The translations under genes were made by a program, and so were the position numbers. DNA of 9,475 nucleotides from Candidatus Tayloriibacteriota bacterium. Lineage in GTDB: Bacteria; Patescibacteriota; Minisyncoccia; Phycocordibacterales; PALSA-1337. Below are positions 1 to 5,595 of the stretch, piece by piece (position 1 is the stretch's first letter; each line of letters begins with the position of its first letter). The stretch covers positions 1-9,475 of the forward strand of contig JANXRK010000019.1 of assembly GCA_025353045.1 (NCBI GenBank), read 5' to 3'. The notes below the pieces were generated by a model. It ran no database searches, had not been told where the DNA came from, and saw only the letters and a program-made list of their open reading frames with translations.

Positions 1-313
1 GAAACGAGTTGAACTTGAAAAGGCTCGTGATGAAGGTGAAAAGAAGGTCCATGAAGATCTCCTCTTGAAAAATCTCACTGAACTTTCTGGAAAGACAGTT
101 GTTATGACAGAAAAGGCGAATGAAAAGGGACACCTCTTTGCTGCAGTACATAAGCCAGAAATAATCGCAGCCATTCTAAAAGGAACAAGATTACAGATCG
201 ACGTAGACCATATCGTCCTCGATAAGCCAATCAAGGAAGTAGGAGTTCACACTATAAAGGTAAAGACAACAAAGAAAACTATAGAGTTCAACCTAGATAT
301 CAAGACTAAATAA
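1..313 (+). CDS. rplI: 50S ribosomal protein bL9, C-terminal part (5' end outside window)
   Basis: bL9 binds 23S rRNA and stretches away from the large subunit, helping to keep the reading frame. The reading frame is open from base 2 with no start in the window, so the first 45 or so residues are missing, judging by the family's usual length of about 148. Visible are the end of the charged linker helix (about residues 1-20 of this fragment, rich in K and E) and the C-terminal domain. That domain shows the family pattern: a G-x-LFAAV segment, an EI-x-AAI-x-KGT helix, then the [17 protein letters not shown] strand pair. A TTG within the frame at 65 is internal and not the start. The gene ends at TAA 311-313 and overlaps the 3' end of the convergent rpmA by 8 bp. 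Some CPR lineages lack bL9, so its presence has some taxonomic value. Identification is secure from the C-terminal domain. Confidence 0.9.
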   Translation, partial: KRVELEKARDEGEKKVHEDLLLKNLTELSGKTVVMTEKANEKGHLFAAVHKPEIIAAILKGTRLQIDVDHIVLDKPIKEVGVHTIKVKTTKKTIEFNLDIKTK

Positions 314-578
314 CGTTCACGATTTTCTTTCTCTTCAATGTGTTATCGAAATGAGTCTTTCTCTTTGTTCCAAACTGTACCTTACCGTCCTTGAGAGCAA
401 ATAGAGTATGATCCTTACCCATGCCGATGTTCTTTCCTGGGATAACGTCTGTACCTCTTTGTCGCACGATAATAGAGCCAGTAGTCACAGATTCACCGTG
501 ATTTACCTTAACTCCTAGGTATTTTGGATTCGAGTCTCTGCCATTAGCTGACGATCCTCCTGATTTTTTGGTTGCCAT
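306..578 (-). CDS. rpmA: 50S ribosomal protein bL27
   Basis: bL27 sits near the peptidyl transferase centre, and its flexible N-terminus reaches the tRNA acceptor ends. The 90-aa protein has the family's usual size and the diagnostic N-terminus [16 protein letters not shown], followed by KYLGVK, the [10 protein letters not shown] segment and the [14 protein letters not shown] segment. It begins directly with MATKK, so there is no sign of the cleavable N-terminal extension found in Firmicutes. The usual partner rplU (bL21) is not adjacent: the gene stands alone, divergent from the transglycosylase gene and convergent with rplI. A promoter lies only 10 nt upstream of the ATG and there is no Shine-Dalgarno site, so the mRNA is predicted to have a leader of about 4-5 nt. 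Confidence 0.96.
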   Translation of the reverse strand: MATKKSGGSSANGRDSNPKYLGVKVNHGESVTTGSIIVRQRGTDVIPGKNIGMGKDHTLFALKDGKVQFGTKRKTHFDNTLKRKKIVNVI

Positions 579-588
579 AGTGGAAGAC

Positions 589-616
589 AGTATAGCAAAG
601 TAGGCCTATAATGCAA
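589..616 (-). promoter_or_regulatory. rpmA promoter, near-leaderless
   Basis: On the minus strand a TTGCAT -35 box (611-616), a 16-nt spacer and a TATACT -10 box (589-594) preceded by TGC (extended -10) are visible. Only 10 nt separate the -10 box from the rpmA ATG, so transcription should start 4-5 nt before the start codon. The assignment is by consensus only. Confidence 0.65.
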
Positions 617-617
617 G

Positions 618-635
618 CTTTTTAGTGCTAAAAAG
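618..635. promoter_or_regulatory. Perfect palindrome between two divergent promoters
   Basis: CTTTTTAG-TG-CTAAAAAG is an 8-bp perfect inverted repeat with a 2-nt centre. It lies exactly between the -35 box of rpmA (611-616) and the -35 box of the transglycosylase gene (640-645). No T-run follows, so a terminator is unlikely. The position suits an operator for a dimeric regulator acting on both genes; its AT-rich arms could alternatively be UP-like elements. The role is inferred. Confidence 0.35.
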
Positions 636-639
636 ACTA

Positions 640-668
640 TTGACAAGTTATCATTGAGATGCTACTAT
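640..668 (+). promoter_or_regulatory. Sigma70-type promoter of the SLT gene
   Basis: A consensus TTGACA -35 box (640-645), a 17-nt spacer and a TACTAT -10 box (663-668) preceded by TGC are visible. The predicted start is near 675, giving a leader of about 50 nt. A 6-bp inverted repeat, CTATTA-TCGG-TAATAG (665-680), overlaps the -10 box and the start site and may be an operator. Confidence 0.7.
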
Positions 669-725
669 TATCGGTAATAGCGAGGCTACGTTGAATCTTT
701 CAATATAGCTTCGTTTTAAAATTAT

Positions 726-1181
726 ATGATTGAACTTACAACAGGAGTAGTATTTCTTATGACATCAATGTACGGAGCTGGTAGTCTTCCTGCAAATACT
801 GTTAATGTTCAACCGTTAACATCTCATTCGACAGGGAATACAGCAGCAGTCATTGCGTCTACTGACAGAACTGAACTTATTAAGTACCTTAAAAAGAATT
901 TTGCAGACACACCTATCCTCGTAGAAGTTGCTCGATGTGAATCAGAATTTCGACAGTTTGATTCAAATGGACAAGTGATCCGAGGTCGTGCAAATAAAAA
1001 CGACGTTGGTGTGATGCAAATTAATGAAAAGTATCACTTAGAAACTTCAAAAAAAATGGGTATCGATATCTATACACTTGAAGGAAATGTAGCTTTCGCT
1101 AAGTACCTTTATGTAAAGTATGGATCAGATGCATGGAGTGCCTCATCTCCTTGTTGGGGGAAGACAGTAGCCATGAAGTAA
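726..1181 (+). CDS. Small lytic transglycosylase-like protein (SLT/lysozyme-like fold)
   Basis: This is probably a peptidoglycan-cleaving or -remodelling enzyme acting outside the membrane. Of 151 residues, about 60-145 form the domain: ARCESEF (70-75) with the likely catalytic Glu72, GVMQIN (95-100), the family's typical substrate-groove motif, and a closing AWSASSPCWGK segment. Cys71 and Cys143 could form a disulphide. Residues 7-20 are mildly hydrophobic, but the N-terminus has no basic residues, so the export signal is weak. An in-frame TAA at 717 excludes a longer start. An internal ATG at 759 has an AGGAG 11 nt upstream, but starting there would remove the hydrophobic segment. Residues 21-45 form a low-complexity linker. 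The gene has its own promoter and terminator, so it is monocistronic. The fold is confident, the exact activity less so. Confidence 0.8.
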   Translation: MIELTTGVVFLMTSMYGAGSLPANTVNVQPLTSHSTGNTAAVIASTDRTELIKYLKKNFADTPILVEVARCESEFRQFDSNGQVIRGRANKNDVGVMQINEKYHLETSKKMGIDIYTLEGNVAFAKYLYVKYGSDAWSASSPCWGKTVAMK

Positions 1182-1207
1182 TAACTCAAGAATTAAATAA
1201 CAAAAAC

Positions 1208-1236
1208 AAAAGGCCGGCTCACTGCCGGTTTTTTGT
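1208..1236 (+). terminator. Intrinsic terminator of the SLT gene
   Basis: The stem CCGGC (1214-1218) pairs with GCCGG (1224-1228) around the loop TCACT and is followed by TTTTTTG. The A-rich upstream flank extends pairing with the T-run. The minus strand also shows a T-rich tail, so it may work in both directions. Confidence 0.85.
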
Positions 1237-1461
1237 TTGGAAAAAAAGAAGGCCCCTCCGGTTGGAGGGGTTTGTACTTCCTCTGTACCGGAGGATGTAT
1301 CTCGATTCCTCGAGTAATCCTTTCATTACGAGGATATCCAAGAATTCGAGGACTGTCATACCAGATGTGATATGGCATCCACAAAACTCGGTAACGAATT
1401 CTTTTCTCAAAACACCTTTCGTCAACTTGGTGTGTATGAGGTCTACCGGAATGTTTTTCAT
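1219..1461 (-). CDS. Possible small protein of unknown function; reads through a terminator
   Basis: I do not recognise this 80-aa frame. It starts MKNIPVDLIHTKL, contains a CGC pair (near residues 27-29) and a hydrophobic helical stretch (LEFLDILVMKGLL), and ends with a basic tail encoded by terminator DNA. The start at 1461 is chosen because a TATAAT box with a TTGATT -35 lies 9 nt upstream; the longer ATG at 1488 would overlap that promoter. The hairpin at 1253-1270 with its T-tract at 1241-1250 points in this gene's direction but lies before the stop at 1219-1221, so most transcripts would end without a stop codon. None of the three frames has a stop just ahead of the hairpin. It could instead be a small RNA. 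The promoter-terminator pair supports a transcription unit; coding status is uncertain. Confidence 0.4.
   Translation of the reverse strand: MKNIPVDLIHTKLTKGVLRKEFVTEFCGCHITSGMTVLEFLDILVMKGLLEESRYILRYRGSTNPSNRRGLLFFQTKNRQ
1241..1270 (-). terminator. Intrinsic terminator on the minus strand
   Basis: Read on the minus strand, CCCCTCC-AACC-GGAGGGG (1270-1253) is a 7-bp GC-rich stem with a 4-nt loop, followed by CC and then TTCTTTTTTT (1250-1241). It ends the transcript that starts near 1465. Confidence 0.75.
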
Positions 1462-1470
1462 GCTGCCTGC

Positions 1471-1498
1471 ATTATAGCTATCCTGCATTTTAAATCAA
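1471..1498 (-). promoter_or_regulatory. Promoter of the 80-aa minus-strand ORF
   Basis: The minus strand shows TTGATT (1493-1498), a 16-nt spacer and a perfect TATAAT (1471-1476), then 9 nt to the ATG at 1461. It lies back to back with the divergent promoter at 1500-1508. Confidence 0.55.
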
Positions 1499-1499
1499 A

Positions 1500-1508
1500 T
1501 GCTATACT
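1500..1508 (+). promoter_or_regulatory. Extended -10 promoter of the DUF1653-like gene, leaderless
   Basis: TGCTATACT is an extended -10 element ending 6 nt before the ATG at 1515, which places the transcription start on the A of the start codon. No clear -35 box is visible. Confidence 0.55.
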
Positions 1509-1514
1509 TGGTGC

Positions 1515-1765
1515 ATGAAAACACAAAGACAAATTCCAGAAAAAGGTTTTTACTATCATTACAAACATGATCCTAAGAAAGGGGTAGAGTACTATGCTTA
1601 CGAAGTATTTGGTGTTGCGCTACATACAGAAGATGGAAGTCAGATTTTTATAATCGACCTTTGAATATGTTTATGGAGGAGGTAGAAAAAGAGGGTAAGA
1701 GATTTTTTAGATTCCAAAAGATTACAGACGAGAAAATTATTTCAGAGCTTAAAAAGTTTGCCTGA
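1515..1765 (+). pseudogene. Frameshifted DUF1653-family gene
   Basis: DUF1653 proteins are small, of unknown function, and have a HYK...YEVLGVA...HTE...RPLxMFxEEV pattern. Here the first half is in one frame from ATG 1515: GFYYHYKHDP, YAYEVFGVALHTEDGS, then TGA at 1662-1664 after 49 residues. The second half continues in the -1 frame: YNRPLNMFMEEVEKEGKRFF, then FQKITDEKIISEL and TGA at 1763-1765. The family's middle segment (a VVYRPLY-like strand) seems to be missing, so an internal deletion is likely. A 7-nt loss between two copies of GACCTT would restore DLRPLNMF and explains the frame change; slippage on the T5 run at 1645-1649 is an alternative. The gene still has an intact extended -10 promoter that would give a leaderless mRNA. 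The family call rests on remembered consensus. Confidence 0.7.
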
Positions 1766-1812
1766 GTCTTACTAGGGAAGTGCTTTTTAACCCAGCTTCT
1801 CCTCTAGACACT

Positions 1813-1896
1813 ATGTCTCACAATAAGCGTCTTATTCGGCATGTTCGTCACAAAGACTATGTGCGTAAGGATCATGTGCGACAGGTCGTGCTATAA
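1813..1896 (+). other. Possible 27-aa basic peptide ORF and upstream region of the NTPase gene
   Basis: The 170 bases between the DUF1653 remnant and the NTPase gene hold a short open frame, ATG 1813 to TAA 1894-1896. Its product is rich in Arg, Lys and His and repeats an (H/Y)VR-K-D unit. At DNA level this gives ATGTTCGT (1841), ATGTGCGT (1859) and ATGTGCGA (1874), spaced 18 and 15 nt. Its stop codon lies inside the -10 box of the next gene. No Shine-Dalgarno site or promoter is clear for it. It could be a leader peptide, a binding-site array or chance. Confidence 0.2.
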
Positions 1897-1897
1897 T
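1889..1897 (+). promoter_or_regulatory. Extended -10 promoter of the NTPase gene
   Basis: TGCTATAAT is a near-ideal extended -10 element without an obvious -35. The predicted start near 1904 gives a leader of about 30 nt that carries the ribosome binding site, unlike the leaderless genes nearby. Confidence 0.6.
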
Positions 1898-1920
1898 GTA
1901 AAAAAGTACAAAATTTAACC

Positions 1921-1927
1921 AAAGGAG
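1921..1927 (+). promoter_or_regulatory. Strong Shine-Dalgarno site
   Basis: AAAGGAG lies 7 nt before ATG 1935 and fixes that start. It is the only canonical, well-spaced Shine-Dalgarno site I found in the window. Confidence 0.85.
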
Positions 1928-1934
1928 AATCATT

Positions 1935-2480
1935 ATGAAAATCGCAGTCGGTTCAACAAATCCAGTGAAGGTGAAAGCGGTGCAGGACATGATCCCGTTG
2001 TATGATCTTTTCGTTGGTGCGGAAGTCGTCTCGGTAAATGTTCTATCACAGGTATCAGAACAGCCTAAATCAATCGGAGAAACGGTCCAGGGTGCAAAGA
2101 ATCGAGCATTGGCAGCTTTCCAAGGACACAATCTGGGCTTCGGTCTTGAAAGTGGGCTCATCGAAGTTCCAGGCACAAAGACCGGCATGATGGATTGCGG
2201 CGTTTGCGCTATCTACGATGGCGAAGACTACGCAATTGGCATTTCGTCGGCATTTGAATGCCCACCCAAGGTCATGGAGCTTGTGCATGCAGAAGGCCTC
2301 GATCTCAATCAGGCTTTCTTTAAGGCAGGTCTGACCGAGAATCCAAAAGTGGGTTCGGCTGAAGGTGCTGTTGGACTCCTGACAAAAGGGAGGATCACCC
2401 GACTCGATTACACCAAGCAGTCGATCGTCATGGCGATGATTCATTTGGAAAACGCCAAGTTCTACAAAAAAGCCAAATAA
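1935..2480 (+). CDS. yjjX: Inosine/xanthosine triphosphatase, DUF84 (YjjX) family
   Basis: Enzymes of this family hydrolyse non-canonical purine NTPs (ITP, XTP) to keep them out of nucleic acids; this one is probably cytosolic. The 181 residues match the family throughout: GSTNPVK (6-12) at the N-terminal nucleotide-binding strand, a QP...SIGETVQGAKNRA segment (43-58), GLESG (70-74) with the conserved acidic residue, and GSAEGAVGLLTKGRITR (140-156), followed by a final helix and a basic tail. Length agrees with family members of about 170-180 aa. The start is set by the AAAGGAG site. Hand counting gives 32 G/C of 60 at 2161-2220 against 15 of 60 at 3961-4020 inside the M23 gene, so base use differs strongly from its neighbours and hints at transfer. 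It is monocistronic, with its own promoter and hairpin terminator. The family is confident; the exact substrate is inferred. Confidence 0.88.
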   Translation: MKIAVGSTNPVKVKAVQDMIPLYDLFVGAEVVSVNVLSQVSEQPKSIGETVQGAKNRALAAFQGHNLGFGLESGLIEVPGTKTGMMDCGVCAIYDGEDYAIGISSAFECPPKVMELVHAEGLDLNQAFFKAGLTENPKVGSAEGAVGLLTKGRITRLDYTKQSIVMAMIHLENAKFYKKAK

Positions 2481-2505
2481 TGTTACAATGCTCCTAACAG
2501 ACCTG

Positions 2506-2536
2506 AACGGCATCCTAAATGGGTGCCGTTTGCTTT
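2506..2536 (+). terminator. Hairpin terminator after the NTPase gene
   Basis: AACGGCATCC (2506-2515) pairs with GGGTGCCGTT (2521-2530) in a 10-bp stem (one G-T pair) around the loop TAAAT. The T-tract after it is poor (TGCTTTAT), so termination may be incomplete. Confidence 0.65.
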
Positions 2537-2544
2537 ATATAAAC

Positions 2545-2572
2545 TTGCTATATATTTTGGTATGTTTATAAT
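2545..2572 (+). promoter_or_regulatory. Orphan promoter, no clear gene downstream
   Basis: TTGCTA (2545-2550), a 16-nt spacer and TATAAT (2567-2572) predict a plus-strand start near 2579. What follows has no convincing ORF but holds the stem GCCGC-TTAAACA-GCGGC (2609-2625) and then a GC hairpin at 2706-2728 with a moderately T-rich tail. A short RNA of about 150 nt, partly antisense to the end of the minus-strand membrane protein gene, is possible. Confidence 0.4.
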
Positions 2573-2661
2573 TGGGGTATTGAAGCAGAGAGAGGGAAGG
2601 GATTTTTAGCCGCTTAAACAGCGGCATCAAGAATACGATACAGTGTCGCACAATATATCTT

Positions 2662-2982
2662 TTACGCACTATATACGTATGGAATTCCCTGCTGAGATAA
2701 GAAAAAAGCGCCTGTTGATCGGGCGCTTACTTTCTTCTCCCCTAGTTTCTGAACCTTTTGCTGCAGAATTTGTAGAATTGGATCAACAATATATTTTGCA
2801 ATTATTCCCCACAGAAATTCAGTTGGACCTTTTAAAAAATTATTCCAAACATTTAACGTAACTTCTTTTCCATATTGAAGATTATCACGAACCGAGGGCT
2901 GATTTACGGTATCTCTAATGTTATAGCCCAAAGCACCTAGCACTATAAGGCTAATTATTGCAATTACGAGCCATTTAATCAT
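2662..2982 (-). CDS. Small single-pass membrane protein of unknown function; stop lies beyond a terminator
   Basis: I do not recognise the family. The 106-aa frame has one N-terminal membrane segment (about residues 3-19, WLVIAIISLIVLGALG) and a soluble part rich in amphipathic helix, with Trp residues (VWNNFLKGP, FLWGI) and a Gln/Lys-rich coiled stretch ending LGEKK. The residues after LGEKK are encoded by an intrinsic terminator, and the stop at 2662-2664 lies beyond it. In the +1 frame a TAA sits directly before the hairpin, so one base fewer (for example in the GGGG run at 2742-2745) would end the protein at LGRRK. The true C-terminus is therefore uncertain. The start is set by TATAAT only 6 nt upstream, predicting a leaderless mRNA. 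The gene begins 21 nt after the M23 peptidase stop and may also be co-transcribed with it. Confidence 0.65.
   Translation of the reverse strand: MIKWLVIAIISLIVLGALGYNIRDTVNQPSVRDNLQYGKEVTLNVWNNFLKGPTEFLWGIIAKYIVDPILQILQQKVQKLGEKKVSARSTGAFFLSQQGIPYVYSA
2702..2728 (-). terminator. Intrinsic terminator, minus strand (possibly bidirectional)
   Basis: On the minus strand AAGCGCC (2728-2722) pairs with GGCGCTT (2712-2706) around a 9-nt loop and runs into TTTTTTC. On the plus strand the same stem is followed by ACTTTCTTCTCC, a weaker tail. It lies inside the reading frame of the 106-aa gene. Confidence 0.8.
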
Positions 2983-2988
2983 ATATGT

Positions 2989-2994
2989 ATTATA
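2989..2994 (-). promoter_or_regulatory. -10 box giving a leaderless start
   Basis: A perfect TATAAT on the minus strand ends 6 nt before the ATG at 2982, placing the transcription start on the A of the start codon. The -35 would fall inside the end of the M23 gene, where only TTTCAT is seen. Confidence 0.5.
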
Positions 2995-3003
2995 CTGTGC
3001 ATT

Positions 3004-4281
3004 TTAGAGATATGAAAGTGGATTAAGATAGGCTTTTGGATCAGCCAAAGGATATAGAACACCTGAACAATAGGTACTTGAGACTAATTTAGTGATTCGA
3101 ACTCCTTCAGTAGCATAGACTCCAAAGTGAAGATGAGGACCAGTTGTAGCGCCAGTATTTCCGCTGTACCCGAGAGTTTCTCCTGTAGATAATCTTTGGC
3201 CTGATGTGACATTTATAAGCGATAAATGAGCATAAAGCGTTGAGAGTCCATTATCATGCTTTAACATGACCCATTTACCATAGGCCCTGCAACGTCCGCC
3301 ATTTGCTGCGTCCATATTTCCAAAACCAACGACAGTTCCACTCAGAGCTGCTTTTATCGGAGTTCCAATTGAAGCCGCAAAGTCTACGCCAGGATGACTT
3401 CCGCTTTTATAAATCTGCGGATTTTTAGTGGCAAAAGAGGTATTACCGAAGTATTGAGTGATACGTATTTTATCAAGTGGATATTGTAGGACCCCAGAAC
3501 CAGTACTTGGAATGCTATTAGGATCAATGGCAATTTTCAGTGAATCTTCTAGGGAAGACACTTCCCTTTCAAAAGCTTCTTTTTGAGCAACTTTTGTTGC
3601 AAGAATTTTATTGTAATTTGATTCAGTATTTTTTGTCTCAGAAAGAATAGAATTTTTTTCTGTCACTGTGTCAGCAATAATTTTTGTTTGATTCCTTAGA
3701 TCATTTGTTAGTGTCACTAGTTCAACTTTCTTATTCTCTGTAAGCTTTTTATTACTTTCAAGGTTCACTTTAAGATTTTGCAACTCTTTTATTTTTATCT
3801 GCATTCCCTGCTGAAGAGCAAGCAATTCATCATTATTTTTCCAAATATCAGAAAAAGACTTTTGACCTAAGATGCTTTCAATATCTGTCGTAGAATTTTC
3901 CTGATACATACTGGTAAAGGATTTAGAAATAACCTTTTTGCTCGTATCGATTCTATCACTTTTATCGCCAATTTGAAGTGAAAGTTCTTTTATTTCAAGA
4001 TTTTTTTCATCAATCTTGTTTTGAGTGATCTTGGTATTTGCTTGTAATTTCTTTTTTGAAATATCGAGCGATTTGATGGTATTACTCAAAGAATCTTTTT
4101 GCTTGCCTAATTCATCAATATCTTTTTGGTACTGACTGATTTCATCTTGAAGTTTGCTAATTGCGTCTTGCTTATCAGAAATTTTACTTTTCACATCTTC
4201 AACCGTCTGTGCTCGAGAGATTTGAGCACAGAATATTGCAAGAATTAAAATAATTGTAGAAATATTTTTAAAGTAATTCAT
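3004..4281 (-). CDS. EnvC/NlpD-like M23 (LytM) peptidase with coiled coil
   Basis: This is probably an exported peptidoglycan endopeptidase or amidase activator involved in wall splitting. From the ATG at 4281 (425 aa), residues 1-25 form a signal peptide (MNYFKN, a hydrophobic core, then a likely cut after SRA), about 26-255 are a long coiled coil rich in K, E, Q and S, and about 275-425 are the M23 domain. Its zinc ligands are intact: H and D in SHPGVDF (near 296/300) and HLH (near 383-385), with the conserved YAH (near 352). This suggests an active enzyme, unlike EnvC itself, which is degenerate. Two Cys (GGRCRAYGK and STYCSG) could form a disulphide. A TTG start two codons upstream is possible, but ATG is preferred. 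The gene overlaps the end of gltX by 14 bp, so translation is probably coupled. Confidence 0.88.
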   Translation of the reverse strand: MNYFKNISTIILILAIFCAQISRAQTVEDVKSKISDKQDAISKLQDEISQYQKDIDELGKQKDSLSNTIKSLDISKKKLQANTKITQNKIDEKNLEIKELSLQIGDKSDRIDTSKKVISKSFTSMYQENSTTDIESILGQKSFSDIWKNNDELLALQQGMQIKIKELQNLKVNLESNKKLTENKKVELVTLTNDLRNQTKIIADTVTEKNSILSETKNTESNYNKILATKVAQKEAFEREVSSLEDSLKIAIDPNSIPSTGSGVLQYPLDKIRITQYFGNTSFATKNPQIYKSGSHPGVDFAASIGTPIKAALSGTVVGFGNMDAANGGRCRAYGKWVMLKHDNGLSTLYAHLSLINVTSGQRLSTGETLGYSGNTGATTGPHLHFGVYATEGVRITKLVSSTYCSGVLYPLADPKAYLNPLSYL

Positions 4282-5587
4282 AAGCAAAGTTTAAACGTCG
4301 CAACGTCTCTTCTTTGCCGAGAATTTCGGAAATGATAAAAGGATCAGGAGATTTTTCTTTTCCTGAAAGGGCAAAGCGCATTGGCCAAAGGATATTCCCC
4401 TTTCCTTTATCTTCTGCAAGCGGCCAGATTGCAGATTTTACTGATTCTTTTGAAAAATCAGTCTGTGTTGAAAGGGTTTCAATAATTTTTTTCAAATATT
4501 CTTTTGTGTTTACAAGATCTGACTCCTGTTTCCATTTCAATGACTCTTTTTGATATGAAGGAAGAGGTTGCACGAAAGACAGTTCCCCATCAAGGGTGGG
4601 CTGGATTTCACCAAAATAATTTATTTTTTCTTTGATAAGTGGAAGAAGTTTTGGAGAAATAGTTTGAGGCAAAAAATCACCTGCAGCTTTTGCAAACTGG
4701 TCTAACGACATTTTTGAAATGTATTGTTTATTAAACCAATTGAGTTTTTCAACATTAAAGATTGCTCCGGATTTCTGAACTTTCGATATATCAAAAGTTT
4801 GAATTAATTCTTCTATACTAAATAGTTCCTGTTCAGTTCCAGGGTTCCAGCCTAATAGAGTTAGATAGTTTATGAGAGCTTCTGGCAAATAGCCTAGTTT
4901 CTTCAGATCTGTCACACTAGCTGCTCCTTTTCGACCAGAGAGCTTTGACTTATCAGGAGCTAAAATAAGCGGTAAATGAGCGTATAAAGGCTTTTGAGCC
5001 CCTATGCCCTGCTGGAGTAGGATCTGGCGAGGAGTATTAGAAATACCGTCAGCGCCTCGGATAATATGGGTAACTCCCATTTCATAATCATCAATAACTA
5101 CTGTTAGGTGATAGAGTGGCTCGTTTATGTTTCTGGCAATAATAAAGTCACCTAATTCTGTAGTATCAAATGTGATATCACCTAAAATGAGGTCAGTAAA
5201 AGTAATTTTTGCATTAGCATTTCTAAATCTAACTACTTCGTTTTCTTGACCGGCTTTTTCTCCCTCCTCTATTTTTTCTTTAGAAACGTATGCCTTATCT
5301 TCGGCAATTAATTTGTGAAGATATTTTTTATAGATCTCAAGTCTTTCCGTTTGTCTTTCTATTACTTTATTGTCCCAAGAAATACCGAGCCACACGAGAC
5401 TTTCTTCCATTACTTTTTCAAATTCCTTTTTTGACCGAACAAGATCCGTATCTTCAAACCGAAAAATCATTTTTCCTTCGTTTTTCTTGGCATAAAGATA
5501 ATTAAAAAGAGCTGTTCGTGCGCGACCAATATGAAGAAAGCCTGTAGGGCTTGGTGGAAATCTGGTAATGACAGCATTTTTATTCAT
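4268..5587 (-). CDS. gltX: Glutamyl-tRNA synthetase
   Basis: This class I enzyme charges tRNA-Glu in the cytosol. In genomes without GlnRS it is often non-discriminating and works with GatCAB; whether that applies here cannot be seen. The 439 residues show PPSPTGFLHIGR (11-22, HIGH motif), FEDTD (44-48), the VIDDYEMGVTHIIRGAD segment (164-180) typical of GluRS, and the KMSKS-region KLSGRKGA (215-222). The second Lys of KMSKS is a Gly here. The protein is shorter than the usual 465-500 aa, mostly through a reduced anticodon-binding part (about 300-439). The start ATG at 5587 has no Shine-Dalgarno site but lies 8 nt from an extended -10 box, so a leader of about 2 nt is predicted. It is followed by the M23 gene with a 14-bp overlap. 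Confidence 0.95.
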   Translation of the reverse strand: MNKNAVITRFPPSPTGFLHIGRARTALFNYLYAKKNEGKMIFRFEDTDLVRSKKEFEKVMEESLVWLGISWDNKVIERQTERLEIYKKYLHKLIAEDKAYVSKEKIEEGEKAGQENEVVRFRNANAKITFTDLILGDITFDTTELGDFIIARNINEPLYHLTVVIDDYEMGVTHIIRGADGISNTPRQILLQQGIGAQKPLYAHLPLILAPDKSKLSGRKGAASVTDLKKLGYLPEALINYLTLLGWNPGTEQELFSIEELIQTFDISKVQKSGAIFNVEKLNWFNKQYISKMSLDQFAKAAGDFLPQTISPKLLPLIKEKINYFGEIQPTLDGELSFVQPLPSYQKESLKWKQESDLVNTKEYLKKIIETLSTQTDFSKESVKSAIWPLAEDKGKGNILWPMRFALSGKEKSPDPFIISEILGKEETLRRLNFAYELL

Positions 5588-5595
5588 TGCGAACC

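Noticed and set aside
618..635. Palindrome read as a CIRCE (HrcA) element
   Set aside because: CIRCE has TTAGCACTC and GAGTGCTAA arms 9 nt apart; only the AGTGCTAA core resembles it here.
1193..1384. Minus-strand 63-aa open frame
   Set aside because: It is out of frame with the ORF that has a promoter, and it is mostly terminator DNA.
1133..1477. Plus-strand 114-aa open frame
   Set aside because: It runs through two terminator hairpins and lies opposite the possible minus-strand gene; its sequence has no domain-like pattern.
1832..2513. Two minus-strand open frames opposite the NTPase gene
   Set aside because: They are shadows of a clear DUF84 gene; the higher GC there keeps antisense frames open.
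2643..2861. Plus-strand 72-aa open frame
   Set aside because: It is antisense to the small membrane protein gene and crosses its terminator, with no Shine-Dalgarno site or promoter at the right distance.
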